NCBI GenBank assembly: GCA_036555665.1
Contig: DATBKW010000335.1
Coordinates: 1 to 7,647, forward strand
From: JAOPZW01 sp036555665
GTDB taxonomy: Bacteria; Actinomycetota; Thermoleophilia; Solirubrobacterales; Solirubrobacteraceae
Direction: 5' to 3'
Length of the DNA: 7,647 nt
Shown here: one piece after another, positions 1 to 5,460 of the stretch
How the letters are laid out: every line of letters starts with the position of its first letter
How positions within the stretch are numbered: position 1 is the first letter of the stretch
The notes under the pieces: model-generated
Seen by the model: the letters and a program-made list of their open reading frames with translations, nothing else
Told to the model about the DNA's origin: nothing
The model's database searches: none
Made by a program: the position numbers and the translations under genes

Positions 1-497
1 CGCTCGACCGGCAGCGGCGGGTAGGTGTGCCCGTGCAGCAGCATCGCGGGATGCTCGCGCTCGATGTACTCCCGTAGGCCGACGAGCCCGACGTGCGCTG
101 GATCGTCGGGCTCGTCGTTGATCCCGAACGGCGGGCTGTGGCTGAGCAGGACGTCGACGTGCTCGAGCTTGCGCAGCAGCTTGCTGGCCTGCTTCTGGCT
201 CCACATCAGCCGCTGCCCCTTCGCCGGCCGGTACTCGTGGCTGCCGGAGAAGCCGCCGAACGTCAGCCCGCCGACCTCGACGCACCGCAGGTGGACGTCT
301 TCGATGCCCAGTCCGGTGAACTCGCCGCCGTCGTCGTGGTTGCCGTGGACCCCGAGCTTTGGAAGTTGAACGTCACAGAGCGGCTCGAGGTCGTGGCGGG
401 TGAGGTCGCCGAGGCATAGCACGAGGTCGACGTCGCGCGCGAGCAGACGCTCGAGCGGCACGTACGGCGGCTCGTCTGCGAGGACGAGCGCTCTCAG
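1..497 (-). CDS. calcineurin-like metallophosphoesterase (partial, 3' end outside window)
   Basis: Reading leftwards, this frame gives about 165 residues before the window edge. In order it shows a short N-terminal strand with an ALVLADEPP segment (Asp at residue 8), a GDL motif near residues 30-32, GNHD at 52-55, SHSPP at 119-123 and LHGHT at 154-158. These are the metal-binding and catalytic blocks of class III (calcineurin-like) metallophosphoesterases. The first block has D-E-P instead of the common D-x-H. I recall a prokaryotic subfamily with SDE-type N-termini, so this need not be a defect. There is no ATG near the N-terminus. The best start is CTG at 497-495, overlapping the pspAB stop as CTGA, with a G-rich stretch (510-505) as a weak ribosome site. 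TTG at 512-510 and GTG at 461-459 are alternatives; the GTG would remove the first motif. It is the last visible gene of the htpX-pspAB operon and is probably co-translated with pspAB. The substrate is unknown. Confidence 0.88.
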   Translation of the reverse strand, partial: MRALVLADEPPYVPLERLLARDVDLVLCLGDLTRHDLEPLCDVQLPKLGVHGNHDDGGEFTGLGIEDVHLRCVEVGGLTFGGFSGSHEYRPAKGQRLMWSQKQASKLLRKLEHVDVLLSHSPPFGINDEPDDPAHVGLVGLREYIEREHPAMLLHGHTYPPLPVE

Positions 498-1066
498 ATG
501 GGGATCCCCCAAAGGGGAAACCAGCGCTCGAGCTCGGGCTCGAACGGCAGCTCCGGGCCCGTGGCCGCCTTGATCTGCAGCTCGCGCTCGTTGTTGCGCT
601 GCTTGTCGCCGGGCGCCGGCACGAACGGGTACCAGGACCCGCGCTTGTAGTTGTAGATGAAGTAGACCGGCTTGCCGTCGGGGTCCTCGAAGGAGAACAC
701 CGCCGCGAGCACGCGGTCCTGGTAGCCGCCGACGGCAAGCGCGTCGCTGACCGCGTTGATGCCGACCGCGAGGTCCTCGATCTCGGGGTCGCGGACGATC
801 ATCCAGCGGTAGCCGAACTCGTCGTCCTTGGTCTCGACCGAGGAGCCCATCTCCGAGCCCGTCCCGGAGAGGACCTCCTTCATGTCGTCGACGATCTGGC
901 GGAAGTCGCCCGTCGCCAAAGGCTGGAAGACGATCCCGGCGACGCCGCGCGTCTTGATGCCCTGCTGGGCCTCGAGGCCGACGTAGGCGGTCGAGATCGC
1001 GAAAAGGCGATCGGGAGCCGGCCCCTTGACCTTGCTGCGGCCAAGGAGCGCGTCGAGGAATCCCAT
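494..1066 (-). CDS. pspAB: PspA-associated protein PspAB
   Basis: A 190-residue soluble protein with no signal peptide or membrane segment. It opens with MGFLDALLGRS followed by a DRLFAI segment. The middle has a FGYRWMIVRDP segment and the C-terminal part holds VYFIYNYKRGSWYPFVP. The GxLDxLLGRS...DRLFA opening and overall length match the PspAB family as I remember it: small proteins of actinobacteria and some archaea encoded near PspA/PspAA or HtpX and linked to the phage-shock (membrane stress) response. Its biochemical activity is not established. The ATG lies 9 bases after the htpX stop with no clear Shine-Dalgarno sequence, so translation is probably coupled to htpX. Its TGA overlaps the proposed CTG start of the downstream phosphoesterase. 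The operon position supports an envelope role. The family call rests on recalled similarity rather than a catalytic motif, so it is less certain than the htpX call. Confidence 0.8.
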   Translation of the reverse strand: MGFLDALLGRSKVKGPAPDRLFAISTAYVGLEAQQGIKTRGVAGIVFQPLATGDFRQIVDDMKEVLSGTGSEMGSSVETKDDEFGYRWMIVRDPEIEDLAVGINAVSDALAVGGYQDRVLAAVFSFEDPDGKPVYFIYNYKRGSWYPFVPAPGDKQRNNERELQIKAATGPELPFEPELERWFPLWGIPI

Positions 1067-1075
1067 GCGCGAAGC

Positions 1076-1972
1076 TTAGGCGGGCGCGCCCTGCAGTTGC
1101 GCCTCGAGGCGCGACAGTGCGGCGATGCGCTTCTCGATCGGCGGGTGCGTCGAGAACAGGTTGTAGATCGAGTTCTTCGCCCCGGCGGGGAAAATGTAGA
1201 ACGCGTTCATCTCGGCATGCGCGCGCAGGTCGGTCTGCGGGATGCGCTCCATCGTGCCGCTGATCTTCAGCAGCGCCGAGGACAGCGCGCTCGGCCGGCC
1301 GGTGATGACCGCCGCCCCGCGGTCGGCCGCGAACTCGCGGTAGCGCGACAGCGCCTGCATCAGGAAGAACGAGACGATGTAGACGGCCAGCGACACGAGG
1401 ATGATCACGGCGACGCTCGGGCCGTCGTCGTCATCGTCGCCGCCGCCGAAGAAGAAGCCGAACTGCACGATCATCGACGCCAGCGACGCGAAGAAGCTCG
1501 CCAGCGTCATCACCATCACGTCGCGGTTGATGATGTGCGTGAGCTCGTGGGCCATCACGCCCTCGAGCTCGGACGGTGACAGCAGCTCGAGGATTCCCGT
1601 CGTCGCGCAGACCGCCGCCGCCTTGCGCGAGCGCCCCATCGCGAACGCGTTGGGCATCGAGGTGTTCATCACGTAGATGCGGGGCTTGGCCAGGTCGGCC
1701 TGCACGCACAGGCGCTCGATCAGCGCGTGCAGCTGCGGTGCCTCCTGCGGCGAGACCTCGTGCGCGCCCATCGCCCGCAGCGCGAGCTTGTCCGACGTGA
1801 AGAACTGCAGCCCGAGCAGACCGACGGCCACGACGAGGATCGTGATGCCGTTGGCGCCGGCGGCGAACAGCACGCCGACCAGCAGCACGTAGACCGCGCC
1901 GAGCAGGAACATCGTGATGAGCATCCGGACCTGGAGCCCGGTGTCGCGGCCGAATGAGGTGGGGCGTGCCAT
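1076..1972 (-). CDS. htpX: HtpX-family M48 zinc metalloprotease, integral membrane
   Basis: A 298-residue membrane protease of the M48B (HtpX) family, which degrades misfolded or damaged membrane proteins. Numbered from ATG 1972, two hydrophobic helices lie at about 17-40 and 42-58. The zinc motif HELTH is at 142-146 within MAHELTHIINRD, two more helices lie at about 153-177 and 186-206, and the third ligand is Glu213 in SRYREFAADRGA. The family's FSTHPPIEKRIAAL block is near the C-terminus. All catalytic residues are present and the length is normal. A longer form starting at 2002 is open, but residue 11 of it (ATG 1972) is preferred because homologues I recall begin close to the RPTSFGRDTGLQ segment. 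No Shine-Dalgarno is visible. A TAACAT box at 1985-1980 would place transcription start almost at the ATG, so the mRNA may be leaderless; no good -35 was found. The loop between helices 3 and 4 carries GGGDDDDDG. This is the first gene of the operon and diverges from the riboswitch. Confidence 0.95.
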   Translation of the reverse strand: MARPTSFGRDTGLQVRMLITMFLLGAVYVLLVGVLFAAGANGITILVVAVGLLGLQFFTSDKLALRAMGAHEVSPQEAPQLHALIERLCVQADLAKPRIYVMNTSMPNAFAMGRSRKAAAVCATTGILELLSPSELEGVMAHELTHIINRDVMVMTLASFFASLASMIVQFGFFFGGGDDDDDGPSVAVIILVSLAVYIVSFFLMQALSRYREFAADRGAAVITGRPSALSSALLKISGTMERIPQTDLRAHAEMNAFYIFPAGAKNSIYNLFSTHPPIEKRIAALSRLEAQLQGAPA

Positions 1973-2055
1973 GGCATAGATGTTAGCCGCACGCCGACCC
2001 ATACCTACGTTGTGTGGGAGTTAGGCCCGGCCGGCCCACGGCCGCCGCGCGGGTT

Positions 2056-2193
2056 GATAGGCTCGCGCGCGCCGAATCCCCTGCACACCGGTGCAGAGGA
2101 GCGGGGGACCCAAGTGACCCACCGGGGCGAATCCGGGCCATGGCGCCCGGTAGCGCACTGCGCGAGCCCGACAGCTAACCCCGCAGGCATCGG
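2056..2193 (+). ncRNA. c-di-AMP riboswitch (ydaO/yuaA type)
   Basis: The leader contains the conserved blocks of the ydaO/yuaA class in order. These are GCCGAATCC at 2071-2079, GGGGGACCCA at 2103-2112, GGGGCGAATCC at 2124-2134 and CCCGACAGCTAACC at 2167-2180 followed by GCAGGC at 2183-2188. Intervening segments vary in sequence but form hairpins. CTGCAC/GTGCAG (2081-2086 with 2091-2096) and CCGGGC/GCCCGG (2133-2138 with 2145-2150) are perfect, and GCGC/GCGC (2153-2156 with 2160-2163) closes a short loop. The closing stem appears short (GCC 2071-2073 with GGC 2186-2188). Members of this class bind cyclic di-AMP and usually lower expression of wall hydrolases, ion transporters and osmolyte genes when it is abundant. 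The M23 peptidase downstream fits the class. No U-tailed intrinsic terminator follows, so the output mechanism is unclear. The outer boundaries are approximate. Confidence 0.93.
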
Positions 2194-2215
2194 GAACATA
2201 ACTGTGGACCTCAGG

Positions 2216-2245
2216 TTGACCCTTGTCGGATCGCGCTCGTAGGAT
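2216..2245 (+). promoter_or_regulatory. candidate sigma-70-type promoter downstream of the riboswitch
   Basis: TTGACC at 2216-2221 matches the -35 consensus at five of six positions. TAGGAT at 2240-2245 matches the TAnnnT -10 pattern, with an 18-base spacer. The predicted transcription start is around 2251-2253, only a few bases before ATG 2256, giving a nearly leaderless mRNA without the aptamer. This is inferred from sequence alone. Confidence 0.45.
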
Positions 2246-2255
2246 GCGGCGTCGC

Positions 2256-3464
2256 ATGCGCCTTCGCCTTCTGCTCGCGGGCGCGGTTCTCCCGCTCGTG
2301 CTCTGGGCGCTCCTGCCCGTGCTCTCGCAGGGATCGTCGCCGGACAACCGCCTGCACGAGCTGCAACGCAAGATCGACATCACCCGGGGGAAGATCGGCC
2401 GCCGCAAGGGCACCGAGCGCCTGCTGACGACGCAGATCAGCGCCTACACCAGGCGGATCGGCCACCTGCAGGCCCGCATCGGCCGGCTGGAGGGTCAGCA
2501 GGCCGAGGCTCAGGCTGACCTTGACGCCAAGCGCGCCGAGCTGTTTCACATCCAGCGCGAGCTGCGGGCCGAGCGCCGGCGGCTCGTGCGCCTACGCGCG
2601 CGCCTGGCGCAGGCGCGCGCCGCGCTGGCCCAGCGCCTGGTCGAGCTCTACCAGGCCGACAAGCCCGACATCGTCACCGTGATCCTGTCCTCCAAGGGCT
2701 TCGCAGACCTGCTCGAGCGCGGCGAGTTCATGCAGCGCGTCTCCGACCAGGACCAGCAGATCATCAAGATCGTGCGCGACGCCAAGGCCGACGCGACGGC
2801 GACCGCCAAGCGCCTCGACGCCCTCGAGCGCCGCCAGGCGCAGATCACGAAGATCGTCCAGCGCCGCCGCGACGAGATCGCCGGCGCCAAGCAGGGGCTC
2901 ATCAACACCAGGGTCGGCCTCGACGGCACGCGCGCCGACAAGGCCCACGCGTTGGCCGGCGTGCGCACCGAGCGCCGCCAGCTCGAAGGCAACCTCTCGG
3001 GCCTGAAGGCCGAGCAGGCCAAGATCCAGGCCACGCTGCAGCGGGCGCAGGGCAGCCTGCCCGCCGGCCCCATCCGGCACGGCAACGGCAGCCTGATCTG
3101 GCCCGTCAACGGCCCGATCACCTCGCCCTTCTGCGAGCGCCGCGCCTGGGAGTCCTGCCACCCGGGCATCGACATCGGCGTCCCCTCGGGCACGCCGATC
3201 CGCGCGGCGGCGGCCGGCCGCGTCGCTCTGCTGCAGTCCGCGGGCGCCTCGGGCGGCTACGGCAACTTCACCTGCATCCAGCACACCGGCGCGCTGTCGA
3301 CCTGCTACGCCCACCAGCAGAGCTTCGCGGTCTCGCTGGGGCAGAGCGTCAGCCAGGGCCAGGTCATCGGCTACAGCGACTGCACCGGCCTGTGCTTCGG
3401 CCCTCACCTGCATTTCGAGGTCCGCATCAACGGCGCGGTCACCAACCCGCTGAACTATCTGTAG
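2256..3464 (+). CDS. M23 peptidoglycan endopeptidase with N-terminal coiled coil
   Basis: A 402-residue secreted or membrane-anchored cell-wall hydrolase. Numbered from ATG 2256, residues 1-25 are a basic then strongly hydrophobic export signal without an obvious signal-peptidase site. Residues 30-265 are Lys/Arg/Glu/Gln-rich helix forming two coiled-coil stretches, as in EnvC- and CwlO-like proteins. The M23 domain fills about 285-402. Zinc-site residues are all present: HPGID (His302, Asp306), YAH (His353) and HLHFE (His384, His386). Such enzymes cut peptide cross-bridges in peptidoglycan, and the coiled coil usually restrains or recruits them. Six cysteines (293, 301, 340, 350, 376, 380) occur as three close pairs inside the domain, which is unusual. 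AGGA at 2241-2244 lies 11 bases before ATG 2256, supporting that start. ATG 2244 and TTG 2223 are in-frame alternatives that only lengthen the basic N-terminus. The c-di-AMP riboswitch upstream implies control by that nucleotide. Confidence 0.93.
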   Translation: MRLRLLLAGAVLPLVLWALLPVLSQGSSPDNRLHELQRKIDITRGKIGRRKGTERLLTTQISAYTRRIGHLQARIGRLEGQQAEAQADLDAKRAELFHIQRELRAERRRLVRLRARLAQARAALAQRLVELYQADKPDIVTVILSSKGFADLLERGEFMQRVSDQDQQIIKIVRDAKADATATAKRLDALERRQAQITKIVQRRRDEIAGAKQGLINTRVGLDGTRADKAHALAGVRTERRQLEGNLSGLKAEQAKIQATLQRAQGSLPAGPIRHGNGSLIWPVNGPITSPFCERRAWESCHPGIDIGVPSGTPIRAAAAGRVALLQSAGASGGYGNFTCIQHTGALSTCYAHQQSFAVSLGQSVSQGQVIGYSDCTGLCFGPHLHFEVRINGAVTNPLNYL

Positions 3465-3466
3465 TA

Positions 3467-3489
3467 GGCGTCGCTACCCTGGGTGACGC
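3467..3489 (+). repeat. inverted repeat just after the M23 stop; possible weak terminator
   Basis: GGCGTC at 3467-3472 pairs perfectly with GACGCC at 3484-3489 around an 11-base loop, which itself holds an ACCC/GGGT symmetry. It begins two bases after the stop codon, where a terminator would sit. It lacks a U-tract, so it could equally be a chance GC-rich repeat or an mRNA-end stabiliser. Confidence 0.25.
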
Positions 3490-3534
3490 CCGTGCGGCGC
3501 GCTCGACCTACGGTCCAGCGCTCGCGCCACGAGT

Positions 3535-3580
3535 CCGTGCACGACGCATATGGCCCTCGGCCACCGTGCACGGCACCGTG
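3535..3580. repeat. tandem CGTGCACG palindromes flanking a hairpin, possible operator
   Basis: CCGTGCACG occurs at 3535-3543 and again at 3564-3572, each containing the perfect 8-base palindrome CGTGCACG, 29 bases apart. Between them TGGCC-CTC-GGCCA (3551-3563) is a perfect inverted repeat, and CACGG-CA-CCGTG follows at 3569-3580. The cluster lies 36-81 bases before the SDR start codon, a plausible place for a regulator site or leader hairpin. No known regulator consensus is recognised. Confidence 0.4.
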
Positions 3581-3615
3581 GGACGCCCGAACACGAGACG
3601 AGGAGTACCGAACCC

Positions 3616-4776
3616 GTGTCCGCCACCGACCGCCCCATCCTGCTCACCGGTGCCACCGGCTTCGTCGGCATGGCCGTGCTCGCACGGCTCCTCGCCGCCG
3701 GCCACGAGGTCCACTGCCTCGTGCGCGCCGCCGACGATGCCGACGCCGACGCGCGGCTGCGCGCCGTCCTGCGCCGCGTCCAGGCCCCGTCGACGGGCCG
3801 CGTCGTGGCCATCGCCGGAGACCTCACGGCGCCGCGCCTGGGCCTCGGACGGCGCCACGACGAGCTTGCCGCGCACGTCGGCACCGTCATCCACAGCGCC
3901 GCATCGGTCTCCTTCGACCTGCCGATCGGCGAGGCGCGCGCGATCAACGTCGAGGGCACCAAGCGCGTGCTGGACTTCGCCGCCTCGGTGCCCGGCCTGC
4001 AGCGCGTGGCCTACATCTCGACCGCCTACGTGGCCGGCGATCGCCGCGGCACCGTCTACGAGGACGAGCACCGCCCGGGGCGCTTCCGCAACTCCTACGA
4101 GCGCTCCAAGCACGAGGCCGAGGCCGTCGTGCGCGGCAGCTCGCTGCCGTGGACGATCGTGCGCCCCAGCATCGTCGTCGGCGAGAGCACGACGGGCTGG
4201 ACCGCGGCGTTCAACGTCCTCTACGCGCCCCTGCGCGCGTTCTCGGTCGGCGCCTATCGCGTGATCCCCGCGCGCCGGCGCGCGCCGGTGGACGTCGTCC
4301 CCGTCGACTACGTGGCCGACGCGGTCGCCGCGCTCGCGCGCCACCCCGAGGCGGTGGGCGAGACCTTCCACGTCACCGCGGGCGCGCAGGCGTCGAGCGT
4401 CGGCGAGATCATGGCGCTGACGAGCGGGCACTTCGACCATCCGAACCCGCGCGTCATCCCGCCGCGCGCCTACCGCCGCCTGGTGCACCCGCTGGTCATG
4501 CGGCGGGTGGCCGCATCGACGCGGCGCCTGCTCGAGCGCAGCGAGGTCTACTTCCCGTACTTCGCGATGCGCCTGCGCTTCGACGACGCCCGCACGCGGG
4601 CGCTGCTCGAACCGATGGGCATCGCGCCGCCGCCGCTGCGCGACTACTACGAGCGGCTGATCGACTTCGCCCGCGCCGCCCGCTGGGGCCGCCGGCCGCT
4701 TGACCGTCAGGCGGCCGCCGACCTCGCCGGCACGTCGCTCACTCCGGGGCGGCGTGCGGGCGCAGTGCCCGCGTGA
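3616..4776 (+). CDS. extended SDR oxidoreductase, thioester-reductase-like
   Basis: A 386-residue extended short-chain dehydrogenase/reductase with no signal peptide. Numbered from the GTG start, the NAD(P)-binding motif TGATGFVG is at 11-18. A GDL turn is at 68-70, HSAASVSF at 93-100, the active-site strand YISTAYVAG at 133-141 and the catalytic Y-x3-K at Tyr161/Lys165 in NSYERSK. VRPSIVVGES follows at 182-191, and a VDVVPVDYVADA block at 225-236 is typical of thioester reductase and fatty acyl reductase domains (the NAD_binding_4 style). Such enzymes reduce acyl thioesters (acyl-CoA or acyl-carrier-bound) to aldehydes or alcohols, but the substrate here is not evident and no carrier or adenylation domain is attached. 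GTG 3616 is chosen because AGGAG at 3601-3605 sits 10 bases upstream. An earlier in-frame start at 3550 would add 22 low-complexity residues. Its last 38 bases overlap the convergent alpha/beta hydrolase gene. Confidence 0.88.
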   Translation: MSATDRPILLTGATGFVGMAVLARLLAAGHEVHCLVRAADDADADARLRAVLRRVQAPSTGRVVAIAGDLTAPRLGLGRRHDELAAHVGTVIHSAASVSFDLPIGEARAINVEGTKRVLDFAASVPGLQRVAYISTAYVAGDRRGTVYEDEHRPGRFRNSYERSKHEAEAVVRGSSLPWTIVRPSIVVGESTTGWTAAFNVLYAPLRAFSVGAYRVIPARRRAPVDVVPVDYVADAVAALARHPEAVGETFHVTAGAQASSVGEIMALTSGHFDHPNPRVIPPRAYRRLVHPLVMRRVAASTRRLLERSEVYFPYFAMRLRFDDARTRALLEPMGIAPPPLRDYYERLIDFARAARWGRRPLDRQAAADLAGTSLTPGRRAGAVPA

Positions 4777-5437
4777 GGAAGCGCACGACGAGGGCGACCA
4801 TTTCGCCGTCGTGCTGGATCGACTGGTGATGGCCGCCCGGCACCGCCACCAGGCGGCTGCCGGGCGCCGCCGCGTGCAGCTCGCGTGAGCTCGCGACCGG
4901 CACCTGCTCGTCGCCCTCGGCGTGGAGGATGAGCAGCCGCTCGCCGAGGGCCGCGGCCGCAGCGGCCTCGTCGGAGGACTCGAGCAGCGCGGTCAGCCCG
5001 TCGTGGTCGGCGCGAAACGAGAAGCGCCCCTCGCGCAGCCCGCGCTCCAGCAGGGCGCTCGTGGCCGGGCAGATCGCCACGACCGCGGCGACGTCCATCC
5101 GCGTGCTCGCCATCAGCGCGATGAAGCCGCCCATGCTCGAGCCGCGCAGGGCCACGCGTCCCGGCGGCAGCAGCTCGGCGATCGTCGCGACGTCGTCGAG
5201 CGCGCCCGCGCCCAGGGCGCCCTCGCTCTCGCCGTGGCCGCGCTGGTCGTAGCAGACCGATGCGACGCCGACGGCGCGCAGCGCGCGGGCAACGTCGAAC
5301 TGGTTCTCCTTCTGCGAGCCGGCGCCGTGCACCATCACGACGCCGCCGGCGCTCTCGCCGTCGGGCAGGAAGAGGGCGTAGGCGAGCCCGTCACGGGTTC
5401 CGAGCTCGGCGGGCGGTTCGACCTGGACGGCGCGCAT
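4739..5437 (-). CDS. alpha/beta-fold hydrolase
   Basis: A 232-residue cytoplasmic serine hydrolase of the alpha/beta fold. Numbered from ATG 5437, the oxyanion-hole region MVHGAGS is at 35-41, YDQRGHGES at 63-71 and the nucleophile elbow GSSMGG at 99-104 (Ser101). A GDEQVPV segment at 175-181 supplies the acid (Asp176), and GGHHQS at 201-206 supplies the histidine (His203 or His204). The arrangement resembles small dienelactone-hydrolase or BAAT-like esterases and acyl hydrolases. A lid between about 130 and 165 is short and alanine-rich. The substrate cannot be inferred. ATG 5449 and TTG 5461 are alternative in-frame starts; 5437 is chosen because MRAVQVEPP looks like a natural N-terminus, but 5449 is possible. 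The gene converges on and overlaps the SDR at its end, and diverges from lysA with about 23 bases between starts, so its promoter must overlap lysA sequence or the mRNA must be leaderless. Confidence 0.9.
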   Translation of the reverse strand: MRAVQVEPPAELGTRDGLAYALFLPDGESAGGVVMVHGAGSQKENQFDVARALRAVGVASVCYDQRGHGESEGALGAGALDDVATIAELLPPGRVALRGSSMGGFIALMASTRMDVAAVVAICPATSALLERGLREGRFSFRADHDGLTALLESSDEAAAAAALGERLLILHAEGDEQVPVASSRELHAAAPGSRLVAVPGGHHQSIQHDGEMVALVVRFLTRALRPHAAPE

Positions 5438-5460
5438 GCATGGGATCATGCCGCCCCGCA

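Noticed and set aside
25..419. Two plus-strand frames over the phosphoesterase
   Set aside because: Serine- or valine-rich shadow translations; the minus strand has ordered phosphoesterase motifs.
459..497. Apparent loss of the first metal-binding histidine of the phosphoesterase (D-E-P instead of D-x-H), suggesting a dead enzyme
   Set aside because: All later metal motifs are intact and I recall a subfamily with the same SDE-type N-terminus, so it is probably a family feature.
2223..2255. TTG 2223 or ATG 2244 as the M23 start
   Set aside because: Both fall inside the candidate promoter and lack a well-placed ribosome site beyond CAGG for the TTG; ATG 2256 has AGGA at suitable distance and gives a compact export signal. 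They remain possible.
2592..3413. Antisense frame of about 270 codons across the M23 gene
   Set aside because: Composition is a reverse-strand shadow; the plus-strand M23 catalytic motifs are intact.
3467..3489. Strong intrinsic terminator after the M23 gene
   Set aside because: The stem is only six base pairs and there is no U-tract, so it is listed only as a low-confidence inverted repeat.
3483..4703. Overlapping long frames on both strands over the SDR gene (including 3508-4488 minus)
   Set aside because: Arg/Pro/Ala-rich products without motifs; the SDR frame has a Shine-Dalgarno sequence, cofactor motif and active site.
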